Below, piece after piece: positions 29,687 to 37,942 of a DNA stretch of 64,000 bases. The first letter of the stretch is position 1, and each line of letters opens with the position of its first letter. The DNA is taken from the NCBI RefSeq assembly GCF_003600685.1, contig NZ_CP032084.1, positions 6,138,001 through 6,202,000 of the forward strand. The letters are read 5' to 3'. The notes below the pieces were generated by a model. The model ran no database searches. It saw only the letters and a program-made list of their open reading frames with translations, and was not told where the DNA came from. This DNA is from Achromobacter sp. B7 (GTDB lineage Bacteria; Pseudomonadota; Gammaproteobacteria; Burkholderiales; Burkholderiaceae_B). Both the position numbers and the translations under genes were made by a program.

Positions 29687-29852
29687 TGTTGCTTCCTTGT
29701 GTCTGTTCAGTTGAACCGTGTTTCATTACACGGCCATGGCCGCCCATTGGGACGACCCCTTACGTGCCGCGCTCCTTCCCAAAAGCCGGAGGGCGCGGTC
29801 GCACTTCCCTAGTGATGGGCTTCCGCCACGCGGGGTTACTGCTGACTCGTTA

Positions 29853-30230
29853 TTAAGCCTTCTTCGGGCGCTTGGCGCCGTACTTCGAGCGGGCTTGCTT
29901 ACGATCCTTGACGCCTTGCAGGTCGAGGGAACCGCGCACGATGTGATAACGCACACCGGGCAAGTCCTTCACACGACCGCCACGCACCAGAACCACCGAG
30001 TGCTCTTGCAGGTTGTGGCCTTCACCGCCGATGTACGAAATGACTTCGTAACCGTTGGTCAGACGCACTTTGGCAACCTTGCGCAGAGCGGAGTTCGGCT
30101 TCTTGGGGGTGGTGGTGTACACGCGAGTGCACACGCCGCGGCGTTGCGGGCAATTTTCGAGCGCGGGGCTCTTGCTTTTGATGATGCTGACTTCGCGCGG
30201 CTTGCGCACGAGTTGGCTAATGGTAGGCAT
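29853..30230 (-). CDS. rpsL: 30S ribosomal protein S12
   Basis: A 125-residue decoding-centre protein. The streptomycin-related loops are [18 protein letters not shown] and [16 protein letters not shown], with the wild-type lysines and proline, so a drug-sensitive form. It is the first gene of the rpsL-rpsG-fusA-tuf-rpsJ unit. A promoter with a good match lies about 315 bases upstream. Confidence 0.98.
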
Positions 30231-30774
30231 GACCTTTGAAATCCCTTTTACGTACCACTGGTAAGTACTTACGTACTCGTCTCCTCAAGCAGTGAATTCT
30301 CTCGGAGAAGGCAGTTCGCGCAAAACCGCCTCAAACGTTCATATACGTAAAAGAGCGGGCTTGCCAACAAACCATGACAAACGCACAAAACTGATAGCGG
30401 CCGGCATTCAAGGACGAAGTCGCAACAGATGGACCCAAAACCGAAGGCTCGTGACGCACCTGGTTTTAGATCCTGGACTAAGTTCTTGAACTGTTTGCCT
30501 TTTGCGTACAGATTTTGCGCGCGAAATAAAGCAGTAAGCCCTTTAGCATAACTGAGATCAAGGCGTACTGTCAAAGTATTTTGTAAGCCCCCGGACGCCG
30601 CGCGTTGGCGGCAAAAAGGCAGGGACTTAGGGCCGGCTGGCGCAAAATAGGGTCACGTAGCAGGACGGATCCAACCCTTTGAAACGCGCCGCGCCGCACT
30701 CGTCGGACGTTGCGGTGCCTGGGGTAAACCATGAGTATTTTTGGCCTACGGCGCAGTGTAGCTCCGGGCGGGCG
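30231..30774 (-). other. 544-base gap: long rpsL leader and promoter region
   Basis: No real gene was found; an open frame of 101 codons on the minus strand (30269-30574) begins upstream of the predicted transcription start and has no family resemblance. The leader (30231-30538) contains a direct repeat TTACGTAC at 30248-30255 and 30269-30276 and the 12-base palindrome GTAAGTACTTAC (30261-30272) just ahead of rpsL. The part beyond 30575 up to the end of the response-regulator gene has no recognisable signal. Confidence 0.5.
30545..30574 (-). promoter_or_regulatory. Strong sigma-70 promoter of the str operon
   Basis: On the minus strand: a perfect -35 TTGACA (30569-30574), an 18-base spacer, and -10 TATGCT (30545-30550; four of six). 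A/T-rich sequence lies just upstream (ACAAAATACT) as a possible UP element. Transcription would start near 30538, giving a leader of about 308 nucleotides before rpsL. Confidence 0.75.
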
Positions 30775-31476
30775 TTAATGGTCGGCGAACAAGTAACCGC
30801 TGCCGTACACCGTGCGGATGGGCAACATCACGCCCGCCAATTCCGCTTTGCGCCGCAAGCGGCTGACGATCACGTCGATGCTGCGCGATCCGCTAGATCG
30901 CACGCCACCGCCTTCCACCCGAAGTTCGTCGCCCAGCTCCGACCGGCCCACTGCCCTGCCCGCCACTTCCAGCAATGAACGGACGATGAGGCGTTCGTTG
31001 GCCGACAGCGAGATCGTGGCGCCCGAGGGCGCAGCCAGCGTCCAGCCCTGGTCTCGCAACTCCCATTGGCCGTTGACCGGCTCCTCGTCCGCCTTGTTGT
31101 CGGGTGTCGCGGGCAGGCGGCGCGCCAGCGCCAGCAGGATGCAGGAGAGTTCGCGCGGATCCTGCGGTTCGGGCAGACAGGCGTCGGCGCCGCTTTGCAG
31201 GCAGCGCAGGCGGCTGTCCACCGACATGCCCCGTCCGGTAACCACGATTCCCATCGACGAAGATCCGTGCAGGCGCGCAACCAGGGCATAGCCGATTTCA
31301 CCCATCGCCCCCACATCGAGGATCACGGCATCGTAGGTGCCGCTATCGAGTAATCCGAACAGCTCAAGGGATGTCGAGCACCCGCGCGCGGAAATTCCGG
31401 CTTGCAGCAACGCGGACACGGCGGCGTTTCGGGCGACCTCGTCCGGCGACATCATAAGTATGCGCAATTGATTCAT
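30775..31476 (-). CDS. Atypical OmpR-family response regulator (degenerate receiver)
   Basis: A 233-residue protein with a receiver domain (1-115) and a winged-helix DNA-binding domain (about 130-233; RSIDVIVSRLRRKAELAGVM and RTVYGSGYLF). The receiver keeps the phospho-acceptor-like D54 (AVILDVG) and T80 (IVVTGRG). It lacks the acidic pair at the start (ILMMSPDE instead of VEDD) and the conserved lysine: the KP motif reads LPEPQ with E103. It may therefore work without normal phosphorylation. AGGTGG lies 8 bases before the ATG. It is divergent from a second, canonical regulator at 31736. Confidence 0.85.
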   Translation of the reverse strand: MNQLRILMMSPDEVARNAAVSALLQAGISARGCSTSLELFGLLDSGTYDAVILDVGAMGEIGYALVARLHGSSSMGIVVTGRGMSVDSRLRCLQSGADACLPEPQDPRELSCILLALARRLPATPDNKADEEPVNGQWELRDQGWTLAAPSGATISLSANERLIVRSLLEVAGRAVGRSELGDELRVEGGGVRSSGSRSIDVIVSRLRRKAELAGVMLPIRTVYGSGYLFADH

Positions 31477-31735
31477 AGCTAATTCCACCTCTGACCCGAG
31501 CCCCGCTGCCGACCGTTTGTGACGTCGGCGAAGGGGACGGTTGAGACAGTGTGGCGTGGTGTTACGCAACAACTCCAGTCAATATTCGTTAACTTTGCAA
31601 TGTTTGACAGTTCTTGCCACAACGTAGCCAGACTCTCACTTGCCCGAGTTATCATTCGTTTACACAAATTCGCTCACCTTTGCATCAGGCCGCCAACGAG
31701 CGCGCAGAAGTGGCAAAACTCCGCGAGAAATTCCG

Positions 31736-32452
31736 ATGAAAATCGCGTCGCTGGAAGACGATCTTGACCAAGCCCGGCGCATACACCAAGTGCTGACCGC
31801 TGCGGGATATACGTGCCTCAGTTATCACCAGAGCCGGGATCTGTTGGCCGCGTTGCGCACCGAAAATTTTGATCTGGTGCTGCTGGATTGGCACCTGCCA
31901 GACATTGACGGTGACGATGTGGTGCGCTGGTTGCGCGCCAATATCGGTCCGCGCGTACCGGTTATCTTCTTGACCAATCGCTCGTCGGAAGATGATTTGG
32001 TCGAAGGGCTGCGCGCGGGCGCCGACGACTACATCGTCAAGCCCCTGCGCCCGCTGGAGTTGCTGGCTCGTGTGGCCGCGCTGCTGCGGCGCAGTCAGAT
32101 CGCCGAGCCGGCCAACGATGCGTTCGAGGTTGCGCATTACCGCATCGAGCCTGCGGCGCGCGTCATTTCGTTGCACGGCGCCCCCGTGTCACTGGCGCCC
32201 AAGGAATTTGAGCTGGCGCTGCTTTTCTTTCGCAATCTGGGCCGGCTGATGTCGCGCGACGTGCTCGCCGAATGCGTCTGGAACCGCGAAATTCCCGCCA
32301 CGTCCCGCACGTTGGATACGCATTTGTCCAACATCCGTCAAAAGCTCCAGATCCGCCCCGAGCACGGCGTGCGCCTGAGCTCGTCGTACGCGCTTGGCTA
32401 CCGGTTGGAATTGATAAGCGCCGCTGACGACAGCGCCACCAACCCGTCATAG
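31736..32452 (+). CDS. OmpR-family response regulator
   Basis: A 238-residue DNA-binding response regulator. The receiver has all key residues: the acidic pocket LEDDLD (7-11), phospho-acceptor D51 (LVLLDWHLPD), T80 (IFLTNRSS) and K102 (YIVKPLRP). The C-terminal winged helix has PKEFELALLFFRNLGRLMSR and TLDTHLSNIRQKLQ. GAGAAA precedes the ATG at 31736. It is the first of three co-directional genes (gap of 33 bases to the LysM/FecR gene) that end with a histidine kinase, its likely partner. Confidence 0.93.
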   Translation: MKIASLEDDLDQARRIHQVLTAAGYTCLSYHQSRDLLAALRTENFDLVLLDWHLPDIDGDDVVRWLRANIGPRVPVIFLTNRSSEDDLVEGLRAGADDYIVKPLRPLELLARVAALLRRSQIAEPANDAFEVAHYRIEPAARVISLHGAPVSLAPKEFELALLFFRNLGRLMSRDVLAECVWNREIPATSRTLDTHLSNIRQKLQIRPEHGVRLSSSYALGYRLELISAADDSATNPS

Positions 32453-32485
32453 ACGCTACGCGCGCTTTCCTGGAGAACACGATTT

Positions 32486-33595
32486 ATGAGCCGCTGCCGC
32501 GCGCTTTCTTCGCTTGCCCTGCTCTGCTGCCTGACCGTGTCCGGCGTGGCGCACAGCCAGCCCGCGGGTGCATTGGGCGACGACTTCATCTACCGCATCC
32601 GCCAGGGCGACACCCTGATCGAGCTGGCTACGCAATACACCCGCAACCAAGCTAACTGGACGCAGCTGCAAACCGTAAACAAGGTCGACAAGCCCGAGCA
32701 ACTGCCGATCGGCCTTGAACTGCGGATCCCGCTGTCGATGATCCCGGTGCGGCCCGCGCCGGCGCGCGTCGTGCACGTTAGCGGCCAAGCGAATATGGAC
32801 GGCAAGGCACTGCAAGCCGGCGCGAGCGTCTCCGAAGGCAGCACGGTCGTGACCTCGGCGAACGGCTTTGTCACGTTGGAGTTGGCTGACGGATCCAAGC
32901 TGACGTTACCTGCCGGCGGGGCCGTTGAATTGTCCCGGCTGCGCCAGTTTGAAGGCACCGCGCTGACCGACTCGGTCATCAACGTTCAGCGCGGCGGTGT
33001 TGAATCCACTGTCGCCCCCACCGGACAAGGCGTGGGCCGTTTCGAGATCCGGACGCCGGTCGCCGTGACCGGCGTGCGCGGCACGCGGTTTCGCGTGCAA
33101 AGCGGCGCGGGTGGCGTGCAAAGCGAAGTGTTGGAAGGCAGCGTGCGCTTGCAAGCGCACGCACCCGGCACCGAACTGACCAAGCCAGTCGCGGTGGCAC
33201 GCGGCTATGGCGCCGCGGTGCGCAACGACGGCAGCATGGCGGGCGTGCGCCAGCTGCTGGCCGCGCCAGAACTGGGCCAGCCCACGCGCCGGGGCGGCGG
33301 TGCATGGACCAGCGCATTCGCACCGGTGCCGGGTGCCCAAAGCTACCTCGTGCGTGTTTCGCGCGATGCGGAAGGCGCCCTGCCCGTATCATCCGAAAGT
33401 TTCGCCGCAAACGACATTCAGTTCCGGGCCCCTGGCCCCGGTACGTACTACGTATCCGTGCGCGCGGTCGACGAGCTGGGCTTGCGCGGCCAGGACGCGG
33501 TTGCAATGTTCGAAGGCGCGAATCAATTGATGACGTCGTCCGGCCTTGGGGTCAGCAGCGGCAGCGGCGGATTCATCACGCTGACCGAGTACTAG
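32486..33595 (+). CDS. Exported LysM and FecR-domain protein
   Basis: A 369-residue protein. Residues 1-24 are a signal peptide (ALSSLALLCCLTVSGVAHSQ). A LysM domain follows (about 34-82; YRIRQGDTLIELATQYTRNQ), suited to peptidoglycan binding. Then comes a FecR domain (about 92-240) with ADGSKLTLPAGGAVELSR and RTPVAVTGVRGTRFRVQSG. The C-terminal third (270-369) looks like a fibronectin-type beta domain (AWTSAFAPVPGAQSYLVRVS). It lies between the regulator and the histidine kinase (10-base gap to the latter). It probably acts in the periplasm as the sensing or tethering partner of the kinase. Confidence 0.88.
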   Translation: MSRCRALSSLALLCCLTVSGVAHSQPAGALGDDFIYRIRQGDTLIELATQYTRNQANWTQLQTVNKVDKPEQLPIGLELRIPLSMIPVRPAPARVVHVSGQANMDGKALQAGASVSEGSTVVTSANGFVTLELADGSKLTLPAGGAVELSRLRQFEGTALTDSVINVQRGGVESTVAPTGQGVGRFEIRTPVAVTGVRGTRFRVQSGAGGVQSEVLEGSVRLQAHAPGTELTKPVAVARGYGAAVRNDGSMAGVRQLLAAPELGQPTRRGGGAWTSAFAPVPGAQSYLVRVSRDAEGALPVSSESFAANDIQFRAPGPGTYYVSVRAVDELGLRGQDAVAMFEGANQLMTSSGLGVSSGSGGFITLTEY

Positions 33596-33605
33596 GGCCG
33601 AATCC

Positions 33606-35954
33606 ATGGCCGATGCCACCGACGCCCTCGACCGGACCTCGCGCTCAGGGCTGTGGCTGACGGTGATTCTGGGGATCCTGGCGGCGCTGCTGGGCTTATT
33701 GAATGGCTTGGGCCGCGTCGACCAGATCCTTTACGACCGCGCCCTGACCCTGACGGGGCGCCCCGCCGACCCCGACATTCTGATCGTCGCCATTGACGAC
33801 GCCAGCATAGAGACGCTGGGCCGATGGCCCTGGCGGCGCGCGATCCACGCCGCCTTGATGGACCGCCTGCAAGGCGCCCGCGCGGTCGGTCTGGACTTGA
33901 TCTTCGCGGAAAGCGACACGGTCAATCCCAACGACGATGCCATCCTGGCCCAGAGCATCTTGCGTAACGGACGAACCGTCTTGCCGGTGGTGCTGGACCG
34001 TTTGAACAATCCTTTGGCCATGTCCTCACCCATTGCGGTGGTGGGCAATGCCGCGGCCGCCAGCGGCTTCATCAACGCGCGCGTGGATCCGGACGGCGTG
34101 GTGCGTGAAGCCTCGCTGACTGCCCAGTTCGCCGGCGCGCCCTACATGCACATGGCCCTGTCCATGCTCGACATCGGCGGGCAGGCAGATCAGGTGGAAC
34201 GCCTTCTGCAACGCGCCGCCCCCAGCAGCGACATCCTGATTCCCTACGCCGGCCCGGCGGGTCACATGCGCACCGTCTCGTACCTGGCGGTGTTGCGCGG
34301 CGATATCCCGCCCGAAGAAATACGAGGCAAGTACGTGCTGGTGGGTGCGTGGGCGACGGGGCTGGGTGACGCATATCCGACGCCGGTGTCGCACGACCTT
34401 AGCGGAATGTCGGGCGTGGAAATCATCGCCAACCTGATGCAGGCGGGGCGCGACGGGCTGTTCTACCAGCGGCCGGCAGCCGCCTGGAACGCACTGTTTT
34501 CCGTCCTTCCGGTGTTGCTCGCCTGCCTGGCGCTGTGGCGGCTGTCGCCCAAGCGCGCCCTGCTGGTGAGCATTGCACTGATCGCCTGCATACTGATCGC
34601 GTCGTGGTTGCTGCTGGCGTACGCGAGCCTATGGTTCGCGCCTACCGCCGCGCTCGTCGGCGTTGCGCTTTGCTATCCGCTGTGGAGCTGGCGCAGCCAG
34701 GAAGCCGCCTTGCGCTACATGGACTACGAACTGCGCCGGCTTCAACGTGAGTACCCGCCCGTTCTTAACGAAGCGCGGGCCCAGCTGACCGGCCCGAACG
34801 CGTCGTTGGAAAGCCGCGTGGGCGAACTTCAACGCGCATTGGAACGCGTGCGCAACCTGCGGCGCTTCCTGGCCGACGGGCTGGATGGCATGCCCGATGC
34901 CACGCTGGTATTCGACCAGGACGGGCGCATGCAATTTCGCAACCAGGCGGCGGTCATGTATTTCCAGCGGCTTGGCATGCGGCCGCCGCGCGTGGGCCAC
35001 CCGGCCACGCACTTGCTGGAAAAGACCATTTCCGACACCTCGACGCGACAGCGCGTGGCCGATGCCTTGCGCGGCCAGCTGCCGACGGATGATTCGACTC
35101 GCTGGACCGCCGATCTGGAGGTACGCGACTACGCCGGTCGTGACCTTATCCTGAAGTGCGCCCCCATCCATACCGCCGAAGGCGATTTTGCGGGCACGGT
35201 GGCCACCCTGACCGATATTTCGCGCATTCGCCAAGCCGAGCGCCAGCGCGAAGAGACGCTGCGATTCATTTCGCACGATATGCGCGCGCCGCAAAGCTCC
35301 ATCCTCGCGCTGGTCGAGATGAAGCAGGAAAGCGGTGTCCATGAGGGCCAGGGCGAAACGCTTGCGCGGATCGCAACACTAGCCAACCGCACGCTGCATC
35401 TGGTGGACGACTTCGTGCACCTGACGCGGGCGGAATCCATGACGATCAGCGCCGTCGAGCTTGATGTGGGCAGCCTGCTGCAAGACGCCGTGGACGAATT
35501 CTGGGCGTCGGCGCACAAGCGCGGCATTACGCTGCGACTGCGTACGCCGTTGCCCGTAGCCTACATACGCGGCGACCAGACGCTGTTGATGCGCGCGCTG
35601 TGCAATTTGATCGACAACGCCATCAAATACAGCGCCCCCCACACGGGCATCGAGTGCGCGATCGACGCATCGCCCGGGCTCTGGTGCGTGACCATTCGAG
35701 ATCAAGGCCAGGGCATCGCCGAGTCGGATCTTGCACGCCTGTTCGAACCGTTTTCGCGCGTGGGAGTAGAGAACCGGAATGACGTGGGCGGCGCCGGCCT
35801 GGGCCTGGCATTTGTGCGTACCGTGGCCGAGCGCCACGGGGGCTCCGTGCAGGTCAGCAGCAAGATCGGCGTCGGGTCGGTGTTTACCTTCTGCCTGCCC
35901 GTGGCGCCGGACGCGGCTTCAGACGCCGCCGCACCGACCGAGCCATCGGCCTGA
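33606..35954 (+). CDS. CHASE2-PAS sensor histidine kinase
   Basis: A 782-residue membrane sensor kinase. An N-terminal transmembrane helix (about 15-35) is followed by a periplasmic CHASE2 domain (to about 285; DILIVAIDDASIETLGRWPW). Three closely spaced membrane helices (about 293-370) come next, then a short coiled coil, a PAS domain (about 425-540; DGLDGMPDATLVFDQDGRMQ), HisKA with H557 (FISHDMRAPQSSILALVEM) and HATPase (NLIDNAIKY; RDQGQGIAESDLARLFEPF; GGAGLGLAFVRTV). All catalytic motifs are intact. No receiver domain is attached, so it likely phosphorylates the regulator at 31736-32452, two genes upstream in the same operon. Confidence 0.93.
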   Translation: MADATDALDRTSRSGLWLTVILGILAALLGLLNGLGRVDQILYDRALTLTGRPADPDILIVAIDDASIETLGRWPWRRAIHAALMDRLQGARAVGLDLIFAESDTVNPNDDAILAQSILRNGRTVLPVVLDRLNNPLAMSSPIAVVGNAAAASGFINARVDPDGVVREASLTAQFAGAPYMHMALSMLDIGGQADQVERLLQRAAPSSDILIPYAGPAGHMRTVSYLAVLRGDIPPEEIRGKYVLVGAWATGLGDAYPTPVSHDLSGMSGVEIIANLMQAGRDGLFYQRPAAAWNALFSVLPVLLACLALWRLSPKRALLVSIALIACILIASWLLLAYASLWFAPTAALVGVALCYPLWSWRSQEAALRYMDYELRRLQREYPPVLNEARAQLTGPNASLESRVGELQRALERVRNLRRFLADGLDGMPDATLVFDQDGRMQFRNQAAVMYFQRLGMRPPRVGHPATHLLEKTISDTSTRQRVADALRGQLPTDDSTRWTADLEVRDYAGRDLILKCAPIHTAEGDFAGTVATLTDISRIRQAERQREETLRFISHDMRAPQSSILALVEMKQESGVHEGQGETLARIATLANRTLHLVDDFVHLTRAESMTISAVELDVGSLLQDAVDEFWASAHKRGITLRLRTPLPVAYIRGDQTLLMRALCNLIDNAIKYSAPHTGIECAIDASPGLWCVTIRDQGQGIAESDLARLFEPFSRVGVENRNDVGGAGLGLAFVRTVAERHGGSVQVSSKIGVGSVFTFCLPVAPDAASDAAAPTEPSA

Positions 35955-35984
35955 CCGGCCAGGCGCAGACGCGCCCACCCGCGC

Positions 35985-37301
35985 CTACTGGAAAACGTGC
36001 GAAATCACTGCGGGCTTGCCGGCCTTGATTTCGATCGTTGCGCGATACGGTGGCAGGTCTGCGTTGCGCAGGACCACCTGATACTTGCCCGGAATCAGGC
36101 GGATTTCCTTGACGGGCGGGCTGATCCCGCGTGCCACTCCGTTCACCCAGACTTCGCCCCAAGGGCGTATATCCAGACGCACGGTGACCGGTACTGCCAG
36201 CGGCTTCGGCTTGGGCGTGTCTTCGGCCGGCGTCACCGCGGTTGAAGTGGCGGCGCCTTGCGTAGAAGCCGGCGTGCCAGCGGCAGGCAAAACGGACGGT
36301 TCTGCCGGAGCGTTTGCCGTCGCGGCGCTGTTCTGGGTGGACGGCTGCGTGCCGGACTCTGCCCCCGCGCCCGACACAACGGGCGGCGGTCTCGACGCCG
36401 CTTGCGGGACGGCAGCAGGTGGCACGGTGGAAGCGGCGGGGGGTGCCGCCGGCGGCGGCACGGGATGCACGGCAGGTGGGTTCGGCATGACAACTTCCGA
36501 ACTTGTGATCAGCGCGTTCGGCGCGCCTGCCCCCCAATGAAACCAGCCATACACCGCCAGGCCGATCAAAGCCAGAAGGGCAAGCAAGGCAAGCAGCGGA
36601 CGACGGTTGCGTGCCGGCTTGCGCATCGCCGACGCGGCGGCTGGTGGCGCGGAATGGCCGGCCTCGGCTGTGGGCTCGTCGTCGCTTGCCGCCGGTTCTA
36701 TGTAAGCGGCCACGCCCAGCAGGGCTGCGAATTCGGCCAGCGTCTGCGGCCGGTCGGCCGGCGACATGGCCAGGCCGCGATCAATCACGGCCAGAAAATC
36801 CGGGTTGTATTTCGACAGGCCCAAGGACGCCAGGGGCTCGTATGCATCAGTCGCCCGGCGCTCGGGCGCAGGCGGCGGCCGGTGGCCTGTTACCAATGCA
36901 TGCATCACGGCGCACAGCGCGTAGATGTCGCTCCACGAGCCACGCGGCCATTCCATCGAATCCGTATAGAGTTCAAACGGCGCAAACCCGGGGCTCGGGC
37001 TTCGGCTAGCTCGGCGCGAGCGCGCCACGACAAGCTCGGGCAACAGATGCGCCCGCGCGTTTTCGTCCATGCCTACCGTATCCAGCGTGATATCGCCGCA
37101 GATTTCACCCTGCGCATGCAAGGAGATCAGGGACGGCAGCAGGTCCGAGACCAGCCGCTTGATACGCGATTCCGGCACACCGCCCGCCATGCTGGCGGCA
37201 ATAGCGCTAAGAGGACGCAAAGCCAGAGGCGCGGCGCCGGAGAAAGGGCCACGCGGCGTCAGCAGGCCGGTGGACGTGGACATGATGGGAATTGCGCTCA
37301 T
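35985..37301 (-). CDS. Kinase-like membrane protein lacking catalytic residues, with C-terminal PEGA domain
   Basis: A 438-residue protein. Residues 45-195 resemble the C-lobe of a Ser/Thr kinase: SLISLHAQGEICGDITLDTV corresponds to the catalytic loop, PGFAPFELY to the APE region, WSDIYALCAVMHALVTGHRP to helix F, and GLAMSPADRPQTLAEFAALL to the end. The N-lobe is absent (no glycine loop or VAIK lysine). In the catalytic loop only D70 remains, with K replaced by T72 and N by T75, and no DFG is found, so it is a pseudokinase. A single transmembrane helix (about 235-256) is followed by a long Pro/Ala/Ser linker and a PEGA domain (about 370-438). It is convergent with the histidine kinase. The start codon choice is uncertain (37301 or 37283). 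Confidence 0.8.
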   Translation of the reverse strand: MSAIPIMSTSTGLLTPRGPFSGAAPLALRPLSAIAASMAGGVPESRIKRLVSDLLPSLISLHAQGEICGDITLDTVGMDENARAHLLPELVVARSRRASRSPSPGFAPFELYTDSMEWPRGSWSDIYALCAVMHALVTGHRPPPAPERRATDAYEPLASLGLSKYNPDFLAVIDRGLAMSPADRPQTLAEFAALLGVAAYIEPAASDDEPTAEAGHSAPPAAASAMRKPARNRRPLLALLALLALIGLAVYGWFHWGAGAPNALITSSEVVMPNPPAVHPVPPPAAPPAASTVPPAAVPQAASRPPPVVSGAGAESGTQPSTQNSAATANAPAEPSVLPAAGTPASTQGAATSTAVTPAEDTPKPKPLAVPVTVRLDIRPWGEVWVNGVARGISPPVKEIRLIPGKYQVVLRNADLPPYRATIEIKAGKPAVISHVFQ

Positions 37302-37437
37302 GCGCGGACTGGTGCGAAGATGGAATAGCGTGAATATTATCCAATTCGCAACACCAGGACATTGCCGAAAATGTCCGAGCGCATCAGGCTGTGGCACGAT
37401 GGCGTTTCACTCATTCTTCCTACCCCCCTTATAAGCT

Positions 37438-37833
37438 ATGAAAAATCGCCTTCTGAGCAGTCTGCTCGGCGCGACAGTGATGCTGGCGGGCTGCGCCGGG
37501 ATCTCGTCCCAGAAACCGGAAAGCCCCCCCACCGCCGACGCCCTGGCGCAATTGCAACAAGTCCGGGACACCTACGGCGCGGGCCGCTACGGGGAAGTCA
37601 TCCGAACGGTTGCCACCTCGGACACGTTGGCCTCGTCCACCAAGGCCGTCCGCATCGAAGCTTACAAGTTGCAGGCGTTCAGCTATTGCGTCAGCCGCTA
37701 CACCCAACTGTGCGAAGACAGCTTCGCCCGGATCCTGGCGCTGGACCCCTCATTCGAACTGGCTCCCAACGAAGCCGGCCATCCGTCCTGGGGGCCCGTC
37801 TTCCAACGCGCCCGCAGCCAGGCAGCCAAGTAA
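37438..37833 (+). CDS. Small lipoprotein with TPR-like helices (TssQ-like)
   Basis: A 131-residue predicted lipoprotein: basic MKNRLL start, hydrophobic core and lipobox LAGC with C19. The mature part is helical (ADALAQLQQVRDTYGAGRYG; IEAYKLQAFSYCVSRYTQLC; DSFARILALDPSFELAPNEA), resembling a single TPR pair and ending near GHPSWGPVFQRARSQ. It is similar in kind to TssQ-family lipoproteins, which were named from type VI secretion loci, but no T6SS gene is in the window. It is divergent from the pseudokinase (136-base gap that holds the inverted repeat GGACATT-N6-AATGTCC at 37357-37376). A strong terminator follows. Confidence 0.75.
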   Translation: MKNRLLSSLLGATVMLAGCAGISSQKPESPPTADALAQLQQVRDTYGAGRYGEVIRTVATSDTLASSTKAVRIEAYKLQAFSYCVSRYTQLCEDSFARILALDPSFELAPNEAGHPSWGPVFQRARSQAAK

Positions 37834-37854
37834 CCGCTACCTGGTCGGGATAAT

Positions 37855-37890
37855 AAAAAAAGGCCGCTGATTCGCATCAGCGGCCTTTTT
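37855..37890. terminator. Bidirectional terminator between the lipoprotein gene and rpoC
   Basis: GGCCGCTGAT-TCGC-ATCAGCGGCC (37862-37885) forms a perfect 10-base-pair hairpin flanked by A7 on the left and T5 on the right, so it can stop transcription from both sides. It lies 22 bases after the lipoprotein stop and about 50 bases after the rpoC stop, the expected end of the rpoBC transcript. Confidence 0.92.
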
Positions 37891-37942
37891 GCTTGCAGCC
37901 CCCGCGCCAACCCAGCGCGCGGGGAACTGTCCGGGATTCCGC

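Noticed and set aside
30269..30574. 101-codon open frame upstream of rpsL on the minus strand
   Set aside because: It begins ahead of the predicted transcription start, has no family resemblance and overlaps the promoter and leader.
37438..37833. Type VI secretion locus suggested by the TssQ-like lipoprotein
   Set aside because: No Tss structural genes are present in the window and the similarity is weak, so the name was kept only as a comparison.
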